A stretch of DNA of 6,064 bases from an uncultured Lachnospiraceae bacterium. GTDB lineage: Bacteria; Bacillota; Clostridia; Lachnospirales; Lachnospiraceae. A program made the position numbers and the translations under genes. Below, piece after piece: positions 1-6,064 of this stretch. A model generated the notes under the pieces. That model was not told where the DNA came from. It saw nothing but the letters and a program-made list of their open reading frames with translations, and made no database searches. Numbering within the stretch: the stretch's first letter is position 1; each line of letters begins with the position of its first letter. The stretch covers positions 1-6,064 of the forward strand of contig USKC01000197.1 in assembly GCA_900555195.1 (NCBI GenBank). Reading direction: 5' to 3'.

Positions 1-1
1 G

Positions 2-2536
2 GATATAGAGGTGAACGAGGAACTGGCGGCTGTCTATGCGGATTGGTGTGCAGAACATCCCTTTGACAAAGGAAAGGGATGGGGCAAAGAGCCCTGGTCG
101 CAGCAGGAAATGCCTCTTAGTGACGATATAGCCAGGAAGGCCGCCGAAGTGAGCGATGTGGCGCTTGTTATCATCGGCAGGACTGCAGGAGAAGATCAGG
201 ATACGAAAGCGGAGCGGGGAAGTTATCTTCTGACAGAAGCGGAGGAAGATATGATCCGCAGGGTGGCAAAGTATTTTGACAGGACGGCAGTGCTTCTGAA
301 TGTGGGCAACATCATAGACATGAAATGGGTGGAAGAATGCGGCCCCTCTGCCGTGATGTATGTGTGGCAGGGAGGAATGGAAGGCGGAACCGGAGTGGTT
401 CGGGCGCTTACAGGCAAGGTGAATCCCTGCGGCAAACTCAGCGATACGATTGCCCGCGATATCAGCGACTACCCCTCCACGCCGTATTTTGGAGATCCCC
501 ACAGGAACATCTATGCGGAAGACATCTATGTGGGCTATCGGTATTTTGAAACCGCAGCGAAGGACAGCGTGCTCTATCCCTTTGGATTCGGCCTTTCCTA
601 TACTTCCTTTTCCATTCGGACGGAGGCGTTTGAAAAAGAAGGAAACGCTGTGAAAATCCGGGTGATTGTGAAGAATGAAGGGGAAGTCCCGGGAAAAGAA
701 GTGGTGCAGGTATATGTGAACCCGCCGCAGGGCGTCCTTGGAAAGCCCTTCCGCAGCCTGGCAGCCTTTCTGAAAACAAAAGAACTGCAGCCCGGAGAGG
801 AACGGGCGATTGCATGCTCGATAGATACAGGAACGATCGCCTCTTATGATGACGGTGGATTGACCGGCAACCGTTCCTGCTATGTGCTCGAAAAGGGAAG
901 CTATGCGTTCTATGTGGGAAGCGATGTGCGCAGCGCCAGATATGCGGGAGCCTTTGTCCTGGAAGAGGATGAGGTGACGGATAGGCTGGAAGAGGCGCTG
1001 GCTCCTGTTACGCCATTTGAAAGGATGAAGCCTGTAAGCGAAGACGGGATCGAGGCGTCTATGGAATGGGAGGATGCGCCGTTAAGAACAGTGAATCTGG
1101 AGGAGCGCATCGCGGCAAATCGTCCGCAGGCGGAAAGCTGCAGGATGGATCAGGGGATCCGGCTCGCGGATGTATATGACGGCAAAGCGGATATGGATGC
1201 GTTTCTTTCCCAGCTGTCTGATGAAGACCTTGCCTGCATCGTGCGGGGAGAGGGAATGTGTTCGCCCAAGGTCACTCCCGGAACTGCAGGAGCCTTCGGA
1301 GGCGTGACGGAGAGGCTGAAAGAATTCGGCATTCCGGTGGGATGCTGTGCGGACGGCCCTTCCGGCATCCGTATGGACTGCGGGACGCATGCGTTCAGCC
1401 TGCCGAATGGAACCTGCCTCGCCTGCACCTTCAATACGGAACTGGTGGAAGACCTGTTCGAGATGGAGGGGCTGGAACTGCGCAGAAACAGGGTGGATCT
1501 GCTGCTCGGGCCGGGCATGAACATTCACAGGAATCCTTTGAATGGAAGGAACTTTGAATATTTTTCTGAAGATCCTCTGCTTACCGGAAAGATGGCTGCG
1601 GCGCAGCTGCGGGGCATGTACAGGGCAGGCACCAGCGGAACGATCAAGCATTTTGCGGGAAACAATCAGGAATTCGCGAGGAACCAGGCGGATGCCGTAA
1701 TCTCTGAAAGGGCGCTGCGGGAAATCTATCTGAAAGGATTTGAAATCGCTGTGAAGGAAGGCGGGGCGCTTTCCATCATGAGCACTTACGGGCCTGTGAA
1801 CGGCCTGTGGACCGCAGGAAGCTATGATCTGCTCACCACCATTCTGCGGAAGGAGTGGGGATTTGACGGTCTGGTGATGACGGACTGGTGGGCGAAGATG
1901 AATGATGAGGGCCGGGATGCAGACACGCGGAACACAACGGCCATGGTGCGCGCCCAGAATGACGTCTATATGGTGGTATCCGATGCGGCATCCAACAGCG
2001 GCGGTGATAATACCATGAAAGGCCTTGCTGCTGGCAGGCTTACGCGGGGAGAACTGGTGCGCAGCGCACGGAACATCTGCAGCGTGCTGATGCGGCTGCC
2101 CGTCATGGATCGTTTCCTGGGACGCATTCCGGAAGAAGAATTAAGGCAGCAGAGGGAAAGCGCCGGTGATGACGCGCAGTTTTTGGATTTGGAATATCAG
2201 GATGTGGATGTGGATACCGCCCTGGATATATCCGGAATCTCAACCGAGATGGGAGCGAGCACGGTTCTCGGGATCCGGCTTCTGAAGGATGGCCACTATA
2301 CCATGCAGGTGACGGCCAAATGTGAGGGCGGCTCTCTGGCACAGGTTCCCATGTCCGTGTTCATGAATCATGGTTCGGTGATCACTTTTACCTTCAATGG
2401 AACGGATGGGAAATGGGAGACCAAGACTGCGCCGATAGGAGAGTTCCGCTTCCCGCATCAGTATATGCGCTTCTATTTTGCCCAGGCAGGCCTTGAACTG
2501 GGAGAGGTGCGGATACGGCTTGAGAGAGATCTGTAA
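2..2536 (+). CDS. GH3 glycoside hydrolase, permuted domain order (beta-glucosidase/xylosidase type), 5' partial
   Basis: This enzyme likely removes terminal beta-linked glucose or xylose from oligosaccharides; the exact sugar cannot be read. The frame is open to the left edge (codons GAT ATA GAG precede the GTG at 11), so the true start and probably many N-terminal residues are off-window. Numbering residues from that GTG: the GH3 C-terminal domain (about 40-195) comes first, with GRTAGEDQD and E61 as probable acid/base, then EDIYVGYRYF and YPFGFGLSYT. An Fn3-like domain follows (about 205-318; KNEGEVPGKEVVQVYV). The GH3 N-terminal barrel comes last (about 395-700): D448 in DGPSGIR, R513 in NGRNFEYFSEDP, K546-H547, and D625 in VMTDWW as probable nucleophile. 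A beta-rich tail (about 715-841) ends the protein. Usual GH3 order is barrel, C-domain, Fn3; the swapped order is known from Ruminococcus albus and Butyrivibrio enzymes. Both catalytic residues are present, so the gene looks functional. Export cannot be judged without the N-terminus. Confidence 0.93.
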   Translation, partial: DIEVNEELAAVYADWCAEHPFDKGKGWGKEPWSQQEMPLSDDIARKAAEVSDVALVIIGRTAGEDQDTKAERGSYLLTEAEEDMIRRVAKYFDRTAVLLNVGNIIDMKWVEECGPSAVMYVWQGGMEGGTGVVRALTGKVNPCGKLSDTIARDISDYPSTPYFGDPHRNIYAEDIYVGYRYFETAAKDSVLYPFGFGLSYTSFSIRTEAFEKEGNAVKIRVIVKNEGEVPGKEVVQVYVNPPQGVLGKPFRSLAAFLKTKELQPGEERAIACSIDTGTIASYDDGGLTGNRSCYVLEKGSYAFYVGSDVRSARYAGAFVLEEDEVTDRLEEALAPVTPFERMKPVSEDGIEASMEWEDAPLRTVNLEERIAANRPQAESCRMDQGIRLADVYDGKADMDAFLSQLSDEDLACIVRGEGMCSPKVTPGTAGAFGGVTERLKEFGIPVGCCADGPSGIRMDCGTHAFSLPNGTCLACTFNTELVEDLFEMEGLELRRNRVDLLLGPGMNIHRNPLNGRNFEYFSEDPLLTGKMAAAQLRGMYRAGTSGTIKHFAGNNQEFARNQADAVISERALREIYLKGFEIAVKEGGALSIMSTYGPVNGLWTAGSYDLLTTILRKEWGFDGLVMTDWWAKMNDEGRDADTRNTTAMVRAQNDVYMVVSDAASNSGGDNTMKGLAAGRLTRGELVRSARNICSVLMRLPVMDRFLGRIPEEELRQQRESAGDDAQFLDLEYQDVDVDTALDISGISTEMGASTVLGIRLLKDGHYTMQVTAKCEGGSLAQVPMSVFMNHGSVITFTFNGTDGKWETKTAPIGEFRFPHQYMRFYFAQAGLELGEVRIRLERDL

Positions 2537-2571
2537 TATATAAATACAACAATAATGTAGTAAAAAAATAA

Positions 2572-2613
2572 AGAGAAGAGTGAAAGAAAAATGCTTTCAC
2601 TCTCTCTGATTTT
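2572..2613 (+). terminator. Candidate intrinsic terminator or mRNA-end hairpin after the GH3 gene
   Basis: The left arm, ending in GAGTGAAAG (2578-2586), pairs with CTTTCACTC (2594-2602) around a 7-base loop. The stem extends to about 14 bp (2572-2607) with one bulged A. It is followed by GATTTT, a short and weak T run. On the opposite strand the stem would be followed by a longer T run (complement of the A-rich 2561-2571), so it could work better in reverse, but no convergent gene is present. It lies 35 bases past the GH3 stop codon. Partial termination between GH3 and GH36, or protection of the upstream mRNA end, are both possible. Confidence 0.45.
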
Positions 2614-2622
2614 GTGTGTGTG

Positions 2623-2643
2623 CCGCAGCGTAAAACGCTTCGG
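2623..2643 (+). promoter_or_regulatory. Small hairpin just upstream of the GH36 ribosome binding site
   Basis: CCG (2623-2625) pairs with CGG (2641-2643) and AGCG (2627-2630) with CGCT (2636-2639), with one C-T mismatch between and a TAAAA loop. It ends 3 bases before GGAGG and does not include it, so it could hold the ribosome binding site open or act as an mRNA 5' end stabiliser. No T tract follows. The structure is visible; any function is inferred. Confidence 0.35.
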
Positions 2644-2646
2644 AAT

Positions 2647-2651
2647 GGAGG
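2647..2651 (+). promoter_or_regulatory. Ribosome binding site that sets the GH36 start
   Basis: GGAGG sits 5 bases before ATG 2657. The in-frame ATGs at 2591 and 2645 have no such site, and 2591 falls in the loop of the preceding hairpin. The start at 2657 is therefore preferred. Confidence 0.88.
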
Positions 2652-2656
2652 TAAAA

Positions 2657-4897
2657 ATGAACATTACATATAATCAGGAGAACAGGGTTTTCAAGCTGGA
2701 TACGCCGAATTCTTCTTATCTGATGGGAATCGTGGACAAAGAGGGCTTCCTCGGCCATATCTATTACGGAAAACGCCTGGAAGAGGATGGGGTGGCATAT
2801 CTCATGCGGACGCAGGAAGCACCCTTTGTGCCGGAGGTCAACGACAGGGAAAGAGGCTCCTTCATGGACAGTTTTCCGATGGAGTATCCCACCCATGGCA
2901 CAGGGGATTACCGTCAGGACTGCCTGAGCGTGCGGACAAAGGATGGATATAACGCGGTGCAGCTGACCTATGTTTCCCATCAGATCTATGACGGCAAAAA
3001 GAAGCTGGAAGGGCTTCCTGCCACCTTTGGAGAAGAAACAGAATGCAAGACGCTTGAGATCCGGATGGAGGATCCGATCCTTTCGCTGGAGGCGGTGCTT
3101 TCCTACAGTGTTTTTGCGGATACGGATGCCATTGCAGGGAGCGTGCGCATTATCAACCATTCGCAGGAGCCGGTGTGGCTGACCAAGGCTCTTTCGGGAG
3201 CGCTAAATCTGGATGAGGGAGCGTATGATGTGATCACTCTGCACGGCGGCTGGGCCAGAGAACGCCATATCGTCCGCCGTCCGCTGGAAGCGGGAGTGGC
3301 TGCGGTCTATTCCAGAAGAGGGGAGAGCGGCCATCAGGAGCAGCCGTTTATGGCGCTGTGCGAGAAAACGGCGACACAGGAGACGGGAGCGGTCTATGGC
3401 ATGCATTTTGTCTATTCCGGCAACCATCTGGAGGCGGCGGAGAAGAATCAGTTCTTCCGCGTCAGGGCTGTGATGGGTATCTATCCGGAGGATTTTTCCT
3501 GGAAACTGCTTCCGGAAGAGAGCTTCCAGACGCCGGAGATGATCCGGGTATTCTCCTGCGAAGGGCTGGATGGCATGACGAGGGCATTCCATACGCTGTA
3601 TCGGAATCACCTGATGCGGGGCAAATGGCTTCACAGGAAACGTCCCATTCTGATCAACAACTGGGAAGCGACCTATTTTGACTTTGATGAGCAGAAGCTT
3701 CTGGACATTGCAAAGCAGGCTTCCGCCCTGGGAATAGAGATGCTGGTCATGGACGATGGCTGGTTTGGAAACAGAAGCAGCGACAACATGGCGCTCGGCG
3801 ACTGGCAGGTAAATGAACAGAAGCTGAAGGGCGGCCTGAAGAAGCTGGTGGACGAGGTGAATGCGCTGGGGATGCAGTTCGGTATCTGGTTTGAGCCGGA
3901 GATGATCTCCCCGGATTCCGATCTGTACCGCGCCCATCCGGACTGGGCCATCCAGATTCCGGGACGAAGGGCCGGGCTGATCAGAAATCAGTATGTGCTG
4001 GATATCTCCAGGCCGGAGGTGGCGGACTACATCTATGAATGCGTGGCAAAGGTGCTGCGCAGCGCCAACATCGCCTATGTGAAATGGGATATGAACCGCC
4101 CGCTGTCCGATCTTGGCAGCGCGGCTCTGGATGCGGACAGGCAGGGTGAACTGTCGCACAGATATACGCTGGCGGTTTATAGGATGCAGGAACGGCTGAT
4201 CACCGAATTCCCGGATTTGCTTTTGGAGAACTGCTCCAGCGGTGGGGCGCGTTTCGATCCGGGCATGCTGTATTACAGCCCGCAGATCTGGTGCTCTGAC
4301 GATACGGATGCCATCGAACGCCTGGCCATTCAGGAGGGAACGGCCCTGCTCTATCCGCTTTCCTGCATGGGAGCACATGTGAGCGACTGCCCGAACCATA
4401 CGGTGGGAAGGACGGCGCCTTTTGAAACCAGGGGATATGTGGCGCTGGCCGGAACCTTTGGCTATGAGCTGGACGTGACTAGAATACCTGAAGCGGACAG
4501 GAACAGCATTCCGGGTCAGGTTCGTTTATATCATAAATACAACGATCTGGTAAGGGAAGGAGAGTACTACCGCCTCGCCTCTTACAGCGAGAACCGTCTC
4601 TATGATTGCTGGGAGGTGGTGTCTTCGGATAAGACGGAGGCCCTCGTGACCTACATTCAGGTGCTGAATGTACCGAACCGGAAGAGCAGGAGGATATGCC
4701 TGAAGGGATTGGATCCGCAGAAGCGTTATCTGGTGGAAGTGGAGAGCCCGGACGGGGAAGGCGATGCCAAAACGGCGGGATGCTTCCCGCAGGGCAGCGT
4801 TCTTCTGGGAAGCACGCTGATGAATGCGGGCATCCTGATGGAAAGTATTTCCGGAGACTATGTCGGAAAACTGATCCATCTCACACAGGTGCAATAA
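2657..4897 (+). CDS. GH36 alpha-galactosidase
   Basis: This 746-residue retaining alpha-galactosidase releases terminal alpha-galactose from raffinose-family sugars, melibiose or galactomannan fragments. It has no signal peptide from the chosen start (MNITYNQENRVFKLDT), so it should act in the cytoplasm on imported sugars. Architecture: N-terminal beta-sandwich (about 1-330), (beta/alpha)8 barrel (about 335-640), C-terminal beta domain (about 650-746). Visible motifs are MDDGWFG (D366, D367), WFEPEMISPDSDLY, YVKWDMNR with K476 and nucleophile D478, CSSGGARFDPGM (C526), WCSDDTDAIER with probable acid/base D548, and HVSDCPNHTVGR. These positions agree with what I recall for Geobacillus AgaA, and the length is normal for the tetrameric bacterial (subgroup I) enzymes. 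The gene lies 120 bases after GH3 and 84 before the transporter, same strand. No frameshift or missing key residue was seen. Galactosyl transfer rather than hydrolysis is possible but less likely. Confidence 0.96.
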   Translation: MNITYNQENRVFKLDTPNSSYLMGIVDKEGFLGHIYYGKRLEEDGVAYLMRTQEAPFVPEVNDRERGSFMDSFPMEYPTHGTGDYRQDCLSVRTKDGYNAVQLTYVSHQIYDGKKKLEGLPATFGEETECKTLEIRMEDPILSLEAVLSYSVFADTDAIAGSVRIINHSQEPVWLTKALSGALNLDEGAYDVITLHGGWARERHIVRRPLEAGVAAVYSRRGESGHQEQPFMALCEKTATQETGAVYGMHFVYSGNHLEAAEKNQFFRVRAVMGIYPEDFSWKLLPEESFQTPEMIRVFSCEGLDGMTRAFHTLYRNHLMRGKWLHRKRPILINNWEATYFDFDEQKLLDIAKQASALGIEMLVMDDGWFGNRSSDNMALGDWQVNEQKLKGGLKKLVDEVNALGMQFGIWFEPEMISPDSDLYRAHPDWAIQIPGRRAGLIRNQYVLDISRPEVADYIYECVAKVLRSANIAYVKWDMNRPLSDLGSAALDADRQGELSHRYTLAVYRMQERLITEFPDLLLENCSSGGARFDPGMLYYSPQIWCSDDTDAIERLAIQEGTALLYPLSCMGAHVSDCPNHTVGRTAPFETRGYVALAGTFGYELDVTRIPEADRNSIPGQVRLYHKYNDLVREGEYYRLASYSENRLYDCWEVVSSDKTEALVTYIQVLNVPNRKSRRICLKGLDPQKRYLVEVESPDGEGDAKTAGCFPQGSVLLGSTLMNAGILMESISGDYVGKLIHLTQVQ

Positions 4898-4908
4898 CAG
4901 GGAAGGGA

Positions 4909-4937
4909 GACATCCCCGGAAGGGTTCCGGGGATGTC
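4909..4937 (+). terminator. Perfect 13-bp hairpin after the GH36 gene, without a T tract
   Basis: GACATCCCCGGAA (4909-4921) pairs perfectly with TTCCGGGGATGTC (4925-4937) around a GGG loop, 11 bases after the GH36 stop. The stem is GC-rich and stable, but the next bases are CGCCGTATTG, so it is not a classic intrinsic terminator. It could be a weak or factor-aided terminator, a barrier to 3' exonucleases that raises hydrolase mRNA relative to transporter mRNA, or an intergenic palindromic repeat unit. The pairing is certain; the role is inferred. Confidence 0.5.
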
Positions 4938-4971
4938 CGCCGTATTGCGATATCTGCAAAAGACGGCGGAG
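4937..4971 (+). promoter_or_regulatory. Imperfect hairpin covering the AEC transporter ribosome binding site
   Basis: CCGCCGT (4937-4943) pairs with ACGGCGG (4963-4969). Inside, TTGC (4945-4948) pairs with GCAA (4956-4959) around a 7-base loop. The 3' arm contains the first two bases of the GGAG (4968-4971) that lies 10 bases before ATG 4982. Folding would therefore lower ribosome access. Base C4937 is shared with the preceding 13-bp stem, so the two hairpins abut. Ribosomes end translation of GH36 at 4897, too far upstream to melt this stem directly. Confidence 0.4.
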
Positions 4972-4981
4972 TGACAGAAAA

Positions 4982-5908
4982 ATGGAGATTACCGTTTTAC
5001 TATTTGAAGAGATCCTGTCCATGCTGCTGATGCTGCTGCTCGGATTTTCTCTGGTGAAGGCGGGGTTTTTGGCATCCGATGACAGCAGAGTCCTGTCCGT
5101 TCTTTTATTATATCTGGTTATACCCTGCGTGATCCTGAATTCCTTTCAGGTGGAATACAGCGAAGAAACGGTGAAAGGTTTGCTTTGGGCCTTTGCTGCC
5201 GCTGCTGCGATTCATGTGGTTTTGATTGCAGGCACATGGATTCTGGGCAGGATATGGAGGCTGAGCGCTATTGAGAAAGCTTCGGTAATCTATTCCAATG
5301 CGGGGAATCTGGTCGTCCCGATCATTCTTGCGGTATTGGGAGAGGAATGGGTGATCTACTCCAGCGCTTATATTACAGTGCAGCTGTTTTTGCTGTGGAC
5401 ACATGGAAAATCCCTGGTGTCCGGGGAGCGTGGCGCCAATTGGCGCAGAATTTTGACCAATGTGAACCTCCTGGCGGGAATGGTCGGCCTGGTATTGTTC
5501 CTCCTTCATATCCGCCTGCCGGACGTGCTGGGAGAAACAGTTCAGTCGGTGAGCCAGATGGTGGCTCCGGCGAGCCTGTTTATCGTCGGCATGCTGATTG
5601 CGGGCATGAACTGGAAAAAGGTATTCCTGAACCGGCGCGCCTGGCTTGTCACAGGGCTGCGGATGGTTTTCTTCCCCCTTCTTCTCGTGCTGCTTTTGCG
5701 CCCTTTTGTCAGGCATATTCCGCTGGCCAATGCGGAAACCGTCCTGCTGGTCACCCTGTTTGCAGCCATCACACCGCCTGCATCCTCCATCACGCAAATG
5801 GCGCAGGTATATGGAAAAGAAGCGGAATACGCGGGAGTGATCAATGTGCTGTCCACCCTTGTATGCGTTGCGACTATGCCGCTGGCAGTTTGGATCTATC
5901 AGGCGTGA
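4982..5908 (+). CDS. AEC-family transporter (auxin efflux carrier/malonate-type permease)
   Basis: This 308-residue inner-membrane protein belongs to the AEC family, whose characterised bacterial members (MdcF- and MleP-like) carry organic acids such as malonate or malate; plant members export auxin. About ten hydrophobic helices are visible, near residues 5-28, 36-55, 66-90, 101-120, 124-141, 158-176, 189-208, 219-242, 252-272 and 285-306. Family-type motifs include YLVIPCVILNSF with P48 and N53 in the second helix, SNAGNLVVPIILAVLG (N106, N109, P113, G120) in the fourth, PASLFIVGM in the seventh, and TPPASSITQMAQVYGKEAEYA (P265, P266) near the end. Length and helix count are normal. The start is ATG 4982, with GGAG 10 bases upstream and MEITVLLFEE leading straight into helix 1. 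It is the last gene visible on this strand. The substrate cannot be read from sequence; the neighbouring glycosidases suggest export or exchange of a fermentation acid, but that is a guess. Confidence 0.92.
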   Translation: MEITVLLFEEILSMLLMLLLGFSLVKAGFLASDDSRVLSVLLLYLVIPCVILNSFQVEYSEETVKGLLWAFAAAAAIHVVLIAGTWILGRIWRLSAIEKASVIYSNAGNLVVPIILAVLGEEWVIYSSAYITVQLFLLWTHGKSLVSGERGANWRRILTNVNLLAGMVGLVLFLLHIRLPDVLGETVQSVSQMVAPASLFIVGMLIAGMNWKKVFLNRRAWLVTGLRMVFFPLLLVLLLRPFVRHIPLANAETVLLVTLFAAITPPASSITQMAQVYGKEAEYAGVINVLSTLVCVATMPLAVWIYQA

Positions 5909-5910
5909 TG

Positions 5911-5968
5911 CCCGCTGTTTTATCTCTTAGCGTTTGGCCGCACTGCCCTGGCCCTTAACAGCTGCGGG
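5911..5968 (+). other. Loose inverted repeat just after the transporter gene
   Basis: CCCGC (5911-5915) and TGTT (5916-5919) pair with AACA (5957-5960) and GCGGG (5964-5968), with a 3-base bulge. A smaller GGCC/GGCC pairing (5936-5939 with 5950-5953) lies inside the 37-base loop. No T run follows, so this is a poor terminator on its own. It could be the outer part of the larger repeat-rich element to the right. I see no gene here. Confidence 0.25.
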
Positions 5969-5970
5969 CG

Positions 5971-6064
5971 GGAAACGTTTTCCGAAAGGCCGTCTGAAAA
6001 CGTCGGCACTTACGCGCCGTCCTTTGGCGCGTTATGTACCGTTACGTTTTCAGCCGAGCGAAAG
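5971..6064. repeat. Repeat-dense non-coding element at the right edge, possibly a dispersed palindromic repeat or structured RNA
   Basis: Perfect 10-bp arms CTGAAAACGT (5994-6003) and ACGTTTTCAG (6044-6053) enclose CGG/CCG (6004-6006 with 6039-6041) and ACGCGCC/GGCGCGT (6012-6018 with 6026-6032) around a 7-base loop, forming a long interrupted hairpin. ACGTTTTC also occurs at 5975-5982 and can pair instead with GAAAACGT (5996-6003). ACGTTTTC followed by CGAAAG occurs at 5975-5988, and again at 6044-6064 with 7 extra bases between the two words. No start codon with a ribosome binding site or convincing coding frame was found. The element may continue past the window. Confidence 0.5.

Noticed and set aside
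1082..1651. A minus-strand open frame opposite the GH3 barrel
   Set aside because: It overlaps the motifs DGPSGIR and NGRNFEYFSEDP of a real gene, and its own translation shows no family features.
2520..2548. A possible promoter for GH36: TTGAGA (2520-2525) with an A/T-rich stretch containing TATAAA (2539-2544)
   Set aside because: The spacing to TATAAA is only 13 bases and nothing good sits at 16-18 bases. The A/T richness of the gap makes such matches cheap.
2613..2622. A (TG)5 dinucleotide run as a phase-variable tract
   Set aside because: Five units is short, and the run lies outside the coding frame and upstream of the ribosome binding site, so slippage would have no clear effect.
2591..2656. 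A 22-codon upstream extension of the GH36 reading frame from ATG 2591, with a hydrophobic start that resembles a short signal peptide
   Set aside because: The ATG lies in the loop of a hairpin and has no ribosome binding site, while ATG 2657 has GGAGG 5 bases upstream. The family normally begins near the 2657 start.
3203..4399. A long open frame (398 codons) on the minus strand opposite GH36
   Set aside because: It is an antisense shadow of a well-conserved gene: composition is rich in His, Arg, Gln and Pro, with no recognisable family motif. The plus-strand frame carries every catalytic motif.
5347..5958. A plus-strand open frame in another phase over the AEC gene, running past its stop
   Set aside because: The translation is hydrophilic and rich in Gly, Arg, Pro and Cys, with no family motif, while the other phase gives a clean ten-helix transporter.
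5994..6053. An integron attC-like recombination site
   Set aside because: The long imperfect hairpin recalls attC, but the 7-base core sites (RYYYAAC and GTTRRRY types) are not placed at its ends, and no cassette or integrase is visible.

Overview
The window reads as a piece of a Gram-positive gut-type Firmicute chromosome, most likely a Lachnospiraceae-like Clostridium relative. The basis is the protein style of a domain-swapped GH3 enzyme and a subgroup-I-like GH36 enzyme, strong GGAGG-type ribosome binding sites, tight same-strand packing and moderate GC. The taxon is an inference from recall of family sequences and was not searched.

Layout, all on the + strand. Positions 2-2536 hold a glycoside hydrolase family 3 (beta-glucosidase/beta-xylosidase type) gene that runs in from beyond the left edge. 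Its domains are in the permuted order C-domain, Fn3-like domain, N-domain (barrel), beta-rich tail. A 120-base gap with two hairpins follows. Positions 2657-4897 hold a complete GH36 alpha-galactosidase, with its start set by a clear GGAGG. A second gap of 84 bases carries a perfect 13-bp hairpin and then an imperfect hairpin that pairs with the next ribosome binding site. Positions 4982-5908 hold a ten-helix AEC-family (auxin efflux carrier/malonate type) membrane transporter. The last 156 bases have no gene. They hold a dense set of inverted and direct repeats that runs to the right edge and looks like a dispersed palindromic repeat or a structured RNA.

The two hydrolases have no visible export signal in the part seen (the GH3 N-terminus is off-window). 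They fit cytoplasmic breakdown of imported plant oligosaccharides: GH36 removes alpha-linked galactose (raffinose family, melibiose, galactomannan fragments) and GH3 removes terminal beta-linked glucose or xylose. The AEC carrier is not a sugar-import family. It may move an organic acid made by fermentation, or it may simply be a neighbour.

I found no new defence or mobile system. The most interesting material is non-coding: the repeat element at the right edge with mutually exclusive pairings, and the hairpins placed in both intergenic gaps.
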